Notes under the pieces: generated by a model
Databases searched by the model: none
Seen by the model: the letters and a program-made list of their open reading frames with translations, nothing else
Told to the model about the DNA's origin: nothing
Shown: positions 8,997 through 17,400 of the stretch, one piece after another
Layout of the letters: every line of letters starts with the position of its first letter
Numbering within the stretch: position 1 is the first letter of the stretch
DNA from: an uncultured Methanobacterium sp.
GTDB lineage: Archaea; Methanobacteriota; Methanobacteria; Methanobacteriales; Methanobacteriaceae
Direction: 5' to 3'
Length of the DNA stretch: 51,000 nt
NCBI RefSeq assembly: GCF_963666025.1
Contig: NZ_OY762552.1
Location: 1,864,001 to 1,915,000, forward strand
Made by a program: the position numbers and the translations under genes

Positions 8997-9293
8997 TTCA
9001 CTTCATAAGGAAATAGAAAGGTTTATATTTCAATTTTTTAGAAAAAGTAAGGGGAATTGTTACGAATCAGGTTAATTTTACCCCTATAAAACTCAGATAC
9101 CTTAAATGAGACTGAATATCTAAATGAAAACTCAAAATATAAAATGAAAAATATATCTTTCCTTAAAAGAAGAAAATCTGCCTTTTTTTAACTTAGGATC
9201 CTGAAAATGCTATGTAAGGGAGATTAATTCCCATTATTTGCACAGGTAAATGAGGTCTTCCCATTGTATCAATGGATATTCCTTTATTTCTGC

Positions 9294-9545
9294 TTAAAAT
9301 GGGGTAGGTTCTGTAATTACACCACTCATTAAAGAGATGATTATGACCGTGATATTCAGGAATAATTTTAATGGATTTAAGGTGTAACCACGATTACTGT
9401 AACGGGTTGCACATGATTTTTCACTTCTTTTTAGAAGTTTACCAATTTCTTTAAAGTTATACCCTTTCTTGCGCAGTTTACACATTTCCATATCTTCTTC
9501 AAAAGTCCATCTGCAGCCTAAACGACTATCCTCGTTATCACTCAT
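9294..9545 (-). CDS. Small Myb/SANT-like helix-turn-helix protein with C-terminal hydrophobic segment
   Basis: Read from the ATG at 9545 it has 83 residues. The core RWTFEEDMEMCKLRKKGY, then EIGKLLKRSEKSCATRYS, has the pattern of a Myb/SANT-type or GcrA-like DNA-binding motif: conserved Trp, acidic pair, Gly turn, Glu-Ile, and an Arg-Ser...Cys...Arg-Tyr recognition helix. The last 25 residues form a hydrophobic stretch (LFLNITVIIISLMSGVI) that could be a membrane segment. No clear ribosome binding site is visible. An ATG at 9572 or the longer frame from 9806 are alternatives, but the residues added from 9806 do not look protein-like. Function unknown; a DNA-binding role is inferred from the motif only. 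Confidence 0.5.
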   Translation of the reverse strand: MSDNEDSRLGCRWTFEEDMEMCKLRKKGYNFKEIGKLLKRSEKSCATRYSNRGYTLNPLKLFLNITVIIISLMSGVITEPTPF

Positions 9546-10165
9546 ATAATCACAAAATAGATTTTTACACATTTTTATTCTTAGTATCTTGTTATTCTTG
9601 CCTTCAATATTAATTTTTCCCAAAATGACAATTGAGGCACGTTTAATGGGTATAGTAGGGAACTGCTTCAAGAGATTTAAAGGATTTAACAGATAAAAAA
9701 CAAGTTCATGCAATGGGAAAAACAAAAGATAGAAAATATAAGGCATTGTAAAATGGCGGGTATATTGATATTTTGGCGGGAATACTGGCGGGAATAATTT
9801 TGACATAAATTATTGGGGCATGACTTGAATTTGTTAGGCATTGAATTTGTTAGGCATAATTTATTGAAGCATAACTCATATTTTTGCAGCTTAAAATGCA
9901 GCATATTCCAAATGGGAATGTATTAAGGGGAAATATCATGAGTTAAATTCCTTATGAAATTCTACATTAAAACAGATAAGACCATTAAAATACTCTTAAA
10001 AGAAGATGGTGTGCTTTTAGAAATAGGTTCTTACTGAAAGATCAATTGCCTTCCCATTCATTTTACAAACCCAAAAATATTGTATTACCTTAATATCTAT
10101 TTTTTAATAAACATTTGGCTCCCACTTATCTTCCCAGACTTAAATAGCAACTTTTAAGATAAACT
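9546..10165. other. Gene-poor AT-rich spacer before the restriction-modification operon
   Basis: I see no convincing gene here. The stretch holds three GGCGGG clusters near 9753-9795, an exact tandem duplication of TTGAATTTGTTAGGCA at 9825-9840 and 9841-9856, and AT-rich sequence up to the hsdM promoter. It marks the boundary between the adhesin array and the defence island. Confidence 0.5.
9825..9856. repeat. Exact 16-bp tandem duplication
   Basis: TTGAATTTGTTAGGCA occurs twice back to back. It could be a scar of slippage or integration; no larger element is visible around it. Confidence 0.8.
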
Positions 10166-10197
10166 CTGATAAAGTGATTATCAATATTGTTTATCAG
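10166..10197. promoter_or_regulatory. Inverted repeat overlapping the hsdM leader
   Basis: CTGATAAA at 10166-10173 is the exact reverse complement of TTTATCAG at 10190-10197. The interval also contains TGATTATCA. The right arm ends in the AGGGGA ribosome binding site used by the ATG at 10206, so the dyad could be a repressor operator or a hairpin that hides the ribosome binding site. Confidence 0.4.
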
Positions 10198-10205
10198 GGG
10201 AAACT

Positions 10206-12226
10206 ATGAGCAACAACTTCCAAGAAAAAGTAACATTCATATGGGACTTAGCAGACCTATTACGAGGCGCATACAAGCGAAACGAATACCAGAAAGTCAT
10301 TCTTCCATTTACAGTTCTTAAACGGTTTGACAGTGTTCTGGAATATTCTAAAAAAGATGTTCTGGACAATTACAATAATTATAAGGATACCATTGGTAAT
10401 CTGGAACCTATCCTCAGTAGAGCTGCAGTGGATAAGGATGGTAATGAATTAGGGTTCTACAACTATTCCAAATACGATTTCAAATCCCTTATTCAGGACC
10501 CGGATCATATTGAAGAGAACCTGATGCATTACCTGGATAGTTTCAGCCCCAACATCCAGGACATATTCGAAAATTTCTACATTAAAAACCATATCAGTCG
10601 CCTGTCCAAGGCCAATCTGTTATTTTTACTCATTAAGAAATTCTCCGAATCCCGGGTGGATTTACACCCGGACAAGGTTTCCAACCATGAGATGGGAACC
10701 ATATTTGAGGAATTAATAAGGAAATTCTCCGAACAATCTAATGAAGAGGCTGGGGAGCACTTCACACCCCGGGATGTGGTTAAGTTAATGACCAGCCTCA
10801 TTTTCATTGAAAATGGTATTCATCTTAAGGAAGAAAACTTAATTAAAAAGATTTATGACCCTGCCTGTGGACCGGAGGAATGCTCACCAGTTGTAAAAAC
10901 TTCATACAGGAAATGAATAACACCATTGAAGTGGTACTTTACGGCCAGGAAGTAAATGAAGAAATATATGCTATCTGCAAGGCAGATATGCTCATAAAGG
11001 GTGAAAACTCCAACAACATTAAAGGACCCTCCAGCACCCTTTCTGATGACCAGCTACCTAATGATAGATTTGATTACATGATTTCCAATCCTCCCTATGG
11101 TCGTAAATGGGAGCAGGATAAAGATGTGGTGGTAACCGAAGCTGAAAAGGGATTCGAGGGACGATTCGGTGCAGGGCTGCCTAGAATTAACGATGGCCAG
11201 CTACTCTTTCTGGAGCACATGCTATCCAAGATGAAGATAGATGAAAAATCTAGGATAGCAGTAATCACTAATGGTTCACCACTTTTCACTGGAGATGCCG
11301 GATCTGGAGAGAGCAACATCAGAAGATGGATAATTGAAAGTGATTACCTGGAGGCCATAATTGGACTTCCTGATCAGTTGTTCTACAACACCGGTATCCG
11401 CACCTACATCTGGGTCCTCACCAACCAGAAACCAGAAGAAAGGAAGGGTAAGATACAGCTGGTGGATGCCTCCAAAAGGTTTGTAAATATGAGGAAGAAC
11501 TTGGGAAACAAGAGACACCAACTCAGTGACAAGGATATCGATGATATTCTGGATCTTTACTGCAAATTCGATAAGAACGATGTGATTAAAGTCTTTGATA
11601 ATGAGGACTTCGGCTACACTAAGATAACAGTGGAGCGACCTTTACAGTTGAACTTCGAGGTAAACGAAGAAAGACTGGAGAATCTTTATGCAGTTAATGC
11701 CTTCAGCAAGTTAGCAGCAAGCAAGAGTAAAGATCCTGAGACCAAACTCCGGGAAGAAAATGAGGGAAAAGAATTACAGGATGACATCATCAAATCCCTC
11801 CAAAAAATCGACCAGCCATACAAAAATTGGGATGAATTTGAAAAGAGAATTAAAAAGGCACTAAAACCATTCAAACTTTCACCATCATTTATAAAAAATA
11901 TCATAATGGCATTATCCGAGCATGATGATTTAGCAGACTATGTGACTGACACTAAAGGTAACAAAAAAGCTGATGGAAAGCTCAGGGATACAGAAAAGAT
12001 TCCTTTAAAGGAGGATATTGATGAATACTTCCAGAGAGAAGTCGTACCTTACTATTCTGATGCTTGGATGGACCGTAAGAAGGATAAGATAGGTTACGAG
12101 ATCAATTTCACTCAGTATTTCTACCAGTACCACCCTCCAAGATCTTTAGAAGAAATTGAAGCAGATATAAAAAAGGTCACCGCAGAGATCCAGGAACTTA
12201 TAAAGGAGGGCTTGGATGAAACTTAA
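10206..12226 (+). pseudogene. hsdM: Type I restriction-modification methyltransferase subunit HsdM, interrupted by a one-base deletion
   Basis: The first part (10206-10916) starts at an ATG after TCAGGGGAAACT and encodes the HsdM N-terminal helical domain up to motif I, reading DPACG at about residue 218. Family members continue TGGML. Here the DNA reads CTGTGGACCGGAGG where one further A would restore GTGGM, so the frame shifts by one base at 10869-10873. The rest of the protein follows in the other frame to 12226, including the catalytic SNPPYGRKW motif IV and a long C-terminal region. If the deletion is real, the S-adenosylmethionine site is broken and neither methylation nor restriction should work. 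The deletion is not in a long homopolymer. A sequencing error or a reversible off-state are alternatives. First gene of the operon; it overlaps hsdS by 11 bases. Confidence 0.9.
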
Positions 12227-13490
12227 ACCTTATTCTGAATATAATGATTCTGGTGTGGAATGGATTAGAAATATTCCTTCAAATTGGGATTTAGTACGAA
12301 ATAAAAATATATTTTCTAAATCTAAAAACATCGTTGGGGATAAATGGGAAGATTATCCAGTTTTATCTCTTACAAAGAAAGGAGTTATAATTAGGGATAT
12401 TGAAAGCAATGAAGGTAAAATGCCATCTGATTTTTCAATTTACCAAATTGTGAGGCCAAGTAATCTTTTATTATGTTTATTTGATATTGATGTTACTCCT
12501 AGATGTATAGGGTATATTAATAACAAAGGAATTGTTTCTGCTGCTTACTCTGAAATAGCTCCAACAACAGATATTTATACAAAATATTATTATTACTGGT
12601 ATTTAATGCTAGATTTCGACAAACAACTGCTTCATTTGTCTAAAAATCTGCGTAATTCTTTATCCAATGAAGATTTCATGGCTTTACCAATTGTAAAACC
12701 TTCTATTAATGAACAAAAACAAATTTCTTCTTTTTTGGATGAGAAAATTTCTAAAGTTGATTTAACAATCGAAAAAGACACCCGTCTTATTGAACTTCTC
12801 AAGGAAAAAAGAACTGCCCTAATAAATCATGTGGTGACCAAGGGCCTGGACCCCAAGGTGAAGATGAAGGATTCAGGGGTGGAATGGATCGGCGAGATAC
12901 CTGAAGATTGGGAAATTAAAAAATTGAAATATGTTTCTGATTTGATTCCTGGACAATCTCCTCATGAAAGCACATATAATGCCGATGGAAATGGTTCTAT
13001 ATTAATCAATGGCCCTAACGAGTATAGTGAATCTGATTTTGGTTACACAAGATCATTGAAATGGACTACAGCACCTAAAAAATGGGCACCGTCTAATAGT
13101 CTTTTATTTTGCATGAGAGGCTCAACAACAGGTCGATTAAATATTGCTCATACGAATATCAGTATTGGAAGGGGGGTGGCTGCTATTGTAGCAAAAAATG
13201 ATCAGGATTATCTAAATTACATAATGATTGCATTAAGGTCATATGTTATAGGTAATTCAAGAGGTTCCACATTTCCAAGTGTTACAACAGACGATCTTGG
13301 TAATTACTTTGTTCCAGAGCCACCATCAACAGAACAAACCAAAATATCAGGATATTTAAATAAATCTATTTCAAAAATTGACAAAACTATCCAAAAAATC
13401 CAAGAAAATATAGATCTAATTGAGGAATACAAAAAATCACTTATCCATCATGTTGTTACAGGTAAAGTTAACGTGATAAAAGAGGATTAG
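12216..13490 (+). CDS. hsdS: Type I restriction-modification specificity subunit HsdS
   Basis: The 424-residue protein has the two-half HsdS layout: target-recognition domain 1 (about residues 1-160), a central helical conserved region ending in LINHVVTKGLDPKVKMK, target-recognition domain 2 (about 215-385) opening with SGVEWIGEIPEDWEIKKLK, and a distal helical region with LIHHVVTGKV. The two halves start with matching SGVEWI..IP..W motifs. It determines the DNA sequence bound by the HsdM and HsdR subunits. The ATG overlaps the hsdM end and is preceded by GGAGG at about 12206. The recognition-domain DNA is much more AT-rich than the short conserved blocks, consistent with exchange of recognition domains by recombination. 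Confidence 0.93.
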   Translation: MKLKPYSEYNDSGVEWIRNIPSNWDLVRNKNIFSKSKNIVGDKWEDYPVLSLTKKGVIIRDIESNEGKMPSDFSIYQIVRPSNLLLCLFDIDVTPRCIGYINNKGIVSAAYSEIAPTTDIYTKYYYYWYLMLDFDKQLLHLSKNLRNSLSNEDFMALPIVKPSINEQKQISSFLDEKISKVDLTIEKDTRLIELLKEKRTALINHVVTKGLDPKVKMKDSGVEWIGEIPEDWEIKKLKYVSDLIPGQSPHESTYNADGNGSILINGPNEYSESDFGYTRSLKWTTAPKKWAPSNSLLFCMRGSTTGRLNIAHTNISIGRGVAAIVAKNDQDYLNYIMIALRSYVIGNSRGSTFPSVTTDDLGNYFVPEPPSTEQTKISGYLNKSISKIDKTIQKIQENIDLIEEYKKSLIHHVVTGKVNVIKED

Positions 13491-13491
13491 A

Positions 13492-14334
13492 ATGTCTAAT
13501 TTGACTAATCTAGAAAAACAAATATTTGAAAAACTATTTGATATGCAAACTGGATATGTTTTAGACTTTTCAAACAATACTTTTCAAAATTTTATTGAAA
13601 ATAGTGTAAAAATAAATATTTTTGATAAAAAATATGAAAAAAGATGTGATGAGTTAGGTTATGATAATTGTTCGAAAGCTAATAGATTAAGATGTTTTTG
13701 GGATATAGAATCGGATTTTATTGTTTATAAATTATTAAAAGAGTTATTAGACTACTACGAACACGTTTATAATTATGAAAAAAATCTGGAATTATTGGAA
13801 AAGGCTAAGGACTTAGTTACTGATTCAAAAAAATCAATAAAAACAAGTTATAATGATGAAGAAACTTTTCTAAAACAAGAATTTGAAGCCATAGACATTT
13901 CTTCTTTAGGACTCGAAGAAAGCATTGCACCTATAATTACCTCAAGAATTGAGGAAATAAAAATTTGCTTAAACAATAATGCACCTTTATCATCTATTTT
14001 TCTTATTGGAAGCACTTTAGAAGGAATATTACTCGGGATTGCATCCCAAAATCCAGAAAAATATGGAAGAGCAAAATCTTCACCAAAAGAGCAAAATGGT
14101 AAAGTTAAAAAATTTGAGAAATGGAACTTGAATGATTTTATTAACGTATCTTATGAAATAGGATTTTTAAAGAAAGATGTAAAACAATTTAGCCATTATT
14201 TACGAGATTTTAGAAATTATATTCATCCTTACAAACAATTAGTTGATCAATTTTATCCAAACAATCATACTGCTTTAATTTGTGAACAAGTATTAAAAGC
14301 GGCTATATACGAATTATCAGAAAATCAATGGTAA
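13492..14334 (+). CDS. HEPN-type protein embedded in the type I restriction-modification operon
   Basis: The 280-residue protein starts one base after the hsdS stop, with AGAGGA as ribosome binding site, so it is co-transcribed with hsdS. The C-terminal third has SSIFLIGSTLEGILL (about 167-181) and LRDFRNYIHPY (about 237-247). Arg238 and Arg241 before His245 give the R-x(n)-H signature of HEPN ribonucleases and HEPN-like proteins. The N-terminal half is acidic and helical, with no ATP-binding motif. In the E. coli prr locus the anticodon nuclease gene prrC, which is also HEPN-based, occupies the same slot between hsdS and hsdR. The present protein lacks the PrrC ATPase part, so a similar safeguard role is inference. 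The DNA is strikingly AT-rich compared with hsdM and hsdR, suggesting separate acquisition. Confidence 0.75.
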   Translation: MSNLTNLEKQIFEKLFDMQTGYVLDFSNNTFQNFIENSVKINIFDKKYEKRCDELGYDNCSKANRLRCFWDIESDFIVYKLLKELLDYYEHVYNYEKNLELLEKAKDLVTDSKKSIKTSYNDEETFLKQEFEAIDISSLGLEESIAPIITSRIEEIKICLNNNAPLSSIFLIGSTLEGILLGIASQNPEKYGRAKSSPKEQNGKVKKFEKWNLNDFINVSYEIGFLKKDVKQFSHYLRDFRNYIHPYKQLVDQFYPNNHTALICEQVLKAAIYELSENQW

Positions 14335-14380
14335 TTAAAACAAATTTGAAAATTTTATCAAATAAACAAAAAAAATCACT

Positions 14381-14408
14381 CATCCACATGAACACAGATA
14401 AGTGGATG
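14381..14408 (+). promoter_or_regulatory. Hairpin in the hsdR leader
   Basis: CATCCAC (14381-14387) pairs exactly with GTGGATG (14402-14408) across a 14-base loop, ending four bases before the GGGAGGTGG ribosome binding site of hsdR. It may modulate hsdR translation relative to the upstream genes. Confidence 0.35.
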
Positions 14409-14424
14409 TCAGGGAGGTGGCAGT

Positions 14425-17316
14425 GTGAGTACAGACACCACTGAAAAACGATTCCAGAATGATATTATCAATCATCTGGAAAGTACGGGTTATGTTCGTC
14501 GAAATAGTATCCGGAATTATAATAAGGTAATGTGTTTGGATCCTGAGTTAACTCTCCAGTTTGTAAGGGATACTCAGCCCAAGGAATGGAAGAAATTCAA
14601 ACGGGCGTACGGTGAGAAAGCTGAAGAGAAGTTCTTCTACCGTCTGATAAACGAGATTGATAATAAAGGCACCATCCATGTTCTGCGTAATGGATTCCGG
14701 GATACTGGAGCTTACTTTGATCTATTCTATCCTCAACCCAACAATAACCGCAATCCCGACCTTTTTGTGAAGTTTTCTTCTAATATATTCTCGGTTATTG
14801 ATGAACTGGAATATCAGGATCGTGAAAGTGGAAATCGTATTGATTTAGTGATTTTTATTAATGGTTTGCCCATTCTGACCATTGAACTGAAGGACAGTTT
14901 CAGTCAGGGTGTGGAAAATGCCATGAAACAGTATATGTATGATCGTGACCCACGGGAGAAGTTATTCCAGCACTGCCTGGTTCATTTTGCAATGAGTGAC
15001 CAGAAGATCTACATGGCCACCAAACTAAAAGGGCCCCAAACCCGGTTTTTACCCTTCAACAAGGGACTGGAAAACCCGGAAGTCCGCAAAGACTACAAAA
15101 CCTGCTACCTCTACAACGACATCCTGCAGGTGAACAAACTCTCCAACCTCATATCCAACTTCATCTACATTGAAAAGGATGAAAAAACCAAGAAAGAAAC
15201 CCCCATTTTCCCCAGATATCATCAACTGGACTGTGTGAACCTGCTACTGGCCGACTGCAAGCCGGGTAAGAATTACCTCATAGAACACAGTGCTGGTAGT
15301 GGTAAGAGTAAAACTATTGCCTGGCTGGCCCATGGGCTCATCAAGAAGTTCGACCCCTGCGATGAACGGGTTTATGACATGGTAATCGTGGTTTCCGACC
15401 GGAAAGTAATTGACAAACAACTCCAGGAACAGGTTAAAGCCATAGAAAAAAGGAAAGGAACAGTTGAAGTTATTGATAAGGACTCCAAACAGTTAGGTGA
15501 AGCCCTCCAGACTGGGAGCAATATCGTGGTTACCACCCTCCACAAATTCCCCTTCATCCTGGAGGAAGTAAGGGATATGGAACTACGAAACTATGCAGTT
15601 ATAATTGACGAGGCCCACAGTAGCCAGACTGGTACCCTATCAAGGAAGATGAAACAGGTACTCACCACCAACAGCCTGGAAGAAGCAGAATTACTGGACG
15701 ATGTGGATGATGAGGTGGAAGAAGAACTTTTAAGGGAAGTTGAATCCTTCCGCAACCTGCAAAATATCAGTTTTTTCGCCTTCACTGCCACTCCCAAGGG
15801 TAAAACCCTGGAAATGTTCGGAACCATGGACGATCTCGGTGAATTCTGGCCATTTCACACGTACACCATGGAACAAGCCATAAAAGAAGGCTTCATACTG
15901 GATGTTTTAAAGTATTATTTAACTTATCAAACCTATTTCAATCTGGTTAAGACCATTGAGGATGATCCAGAGTTTGAGGAGAGGAAGGCCAAAAGGGTTC
16001 TCAGGAAATTCGTGGAGGAACATCGCCATGCCATCCGCCTTAAAACAGAGATCATGGTGGACCACTTCATGAACTCCACCCGAAACAAGATCAAGGGCCA
16101 GGCACGAGCCATGCTAGTTACAAGATCCAGATTACATGCAGTACTCTATAAACAGGAATTTGATAAGTACATCAAAAAAAGTGGTTATCCCATCAAGACC
16201 CTGGTGGCATTCACTGGTGAGGTTAAGCATGATGAGAAAAGTTACACTGAAAACTCCATGAATGACATTCCCAAGAATAAAACCATTGAAAATGCCTTTG
16301 TGGAGGATCCCTACCGGATTTTAATTGTGGCCAACAAGTATCAAACTGGATTTGACCAGCCACTCCTGCACACCATGTACGTGGATAAATCATTAAACGG
16401 TGTTGCAGCAGTTCAAACCCTAAGCAGAGTAAACCGGATAGCCGATAACAAGAGTGACACACTCATCCTGGACTTTGCCAATGAAACAGATACCATCCTA
16501 AAATCATTTGAACCCTACTACAAGGCCACCTACTTGGAGGAAGGCACTGATCCTCATAAACTGTATGAATTACAGGATAAACTCCTCGATTATCGGATAT
16601 TCGACATGGACGAAGTTGATGAATTTGTCAATGCCTATATGAAGGGTTCCAAGCAGCCAGAACTTCATTACATTTTGGATCAGGTTAAAAAGGAATTTGT
16701 ATTGCTGGAAGATGAAAGTCAGGTAGGTTTTAAGAAGGCTCTGTGGAGATACCAGAATATTTATTCGTTTTTATCCCAGTTAATGCCATTTAGTGATGTG
16801 AACTTGGAAAAACTCTTTATCTTTAACAAATACTTGATTAAGAAACTTCCAACCATTAATGGCCCTATACCTTTCAGTGTTCTTGAGGATGTGGATATGG
16901 ATTCATATAAGGTAGTGGATAAAGGTGAAGCCTATTTTGATTTAAATGGTGGTGAAGGATTAAAACCACCTTCAGCTGGGGATACTGGAACCAGAGAAGA
17001 AGAAAAAGAAAAACTTTCTCAAATCATTCAAGATTTAAATGATGCTTTTGGCACGGACTTCACAGATGATGACCGAGTATTCTTAGAGCGGGTAAAAGAT
17101 AACCTTCTGGGGAATGATGAACTGGTTAAGAAAATGGAACACAATTCTCCGGAGAATGTTCGGGCTGTTTTTGATAAATATTTCAACCAGGAAATGACCG
17201 GACTTTTAAAGAGTAATATGGATTTCTATAAGCGAGTGGCTGATAATGAGAAATTAAGGGATAAATTGAAGATTGCTTTGTTTGATTTGCTTTATGAGGA
17301 TTTTAATCAGGAATAA
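14425..17316 (+). CDS. hsdR: Type I restriction enzyme endonuclease/translocase subunit HsdR
   Basis: The 963-residue protein has the full HsdR architecture. The N-terminal PD-(D/E)xK nuclease is visible as Asp140, then Glu154 and Lys156 in TIELKD. The SF2 translocase motor has Walker A SAGSGKSK (about 289-296), DEAH (about 395-398), a TATP motif, and a second RecA domain with TGFDQPLLHTMYVDK and QTLSRVNR. A helical C-terminal region docks to the methylase complex in this family. It starts with GTG at 14425 directly after GGGAGGTGG. The gene appears intact, in contrast to hsdM. In the family HsdR cuts DNA only as part of the HsdM/HsdS complex, so a dead HsdM should also silence restriction. 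Confidence 0.95.
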   Translation: MSTDTTEKRFQNDIINHLESTGYVRRNSIRNYNKVMCLDPELTLQFVRDTQPKEWKKFKRAYGEKAEEKFFYRLINEIDNKGTIHVLRNGFRDTGAYFDLFYPQPNNNRNPDLFVKFSSNIFSVIDELEYQDRESGNRIDLVIFINGLPILTIELKDSFSQGVENAMKQYMYDRDPREKLFQHCLVHFAMSDQKIYMATKLKGPQTRFLPFNKGLENPEVRKDYKTCYLYNDILQVNKLSNLISNFIYIEKDEKTKKETPIFPRYHQLDCVNLLLADCKPGKNYLIEHSAGSGKSKTIAWLAHGLIKKFDPCDERVYDMVIVVSDRKVIDKQLQEQVKAIEKRKGTVEVIDKDSKQLGEALQTGSNIVVTTLHKFPFILEEVRDMELRNYAVIIDEAHSSQTGTLSRKMKQVLTTNSLEEAELLDDVDDEVEEELLREVESFRNLQNISFFAFTATPKGKTLEMFGTMDDLGEFWPFHTYTMEQAIKEGFILDVLKYYLTYQTYFNLVKTIEDDPEFEERKAKRVLRKFVEEHRHAIRLKTEIMVDHFMNSTRNKIKGQARAMLVTRSRLHAVLYKQEFDKYIKKSGYPIKTLVAFTGEVKHDEKSYTENSMNDIPKNKTIENAFVEDPYRILIVANKYQTGFDQPLLHTMYVDKSLNGVAAVQTLSRVNRIADNKSDTLILDFANETDTILKSFEPYYKATYLEEGTDPHKLYELQDKLLDYRIFDMDEVDEFVNAYMKGSKQPELHYILDQVKKEFVLLEDESQVGFKKALWRYQNIYSFLSQLMPFSDVNLEKLFIFNKYLIKKLPTINGPIPFSVLEDVDMDSYKVVDKGEAYFDLNGGEGLKPPSAGDTGTREEEKEKLSQIIQDLNDAFGTDFTDDDRVFLERVKDNLLGNDELVKKMEHNSPENVRAVFDKYFNQEMTGLLKSNMDFYKRVADNEKLRDKLKIALFDLLYEDFNQE

Positions 17317-17339
17317 AAATTTTTCATCTGAATTATGGA

Positions 17340-17359
17340 TCATGTGTAAAATCACATGA
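17340..17359. terminator. Short perfect dyad between convergent genes
   Basis: TCATGTG and CACATGA flank TAAAAT, in the 84-base gap between the hsdR stop and the stop of the convergent gene at 17401. The position suits a bidirectional terminator or transcript-end hairpin, though there is no adjoining long T-run. Confidence 0.35.
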
Positions 17360-17400
17360 ACTGCGAGACTACTTAAATCTAGAATCTATAGGGGTATAAT

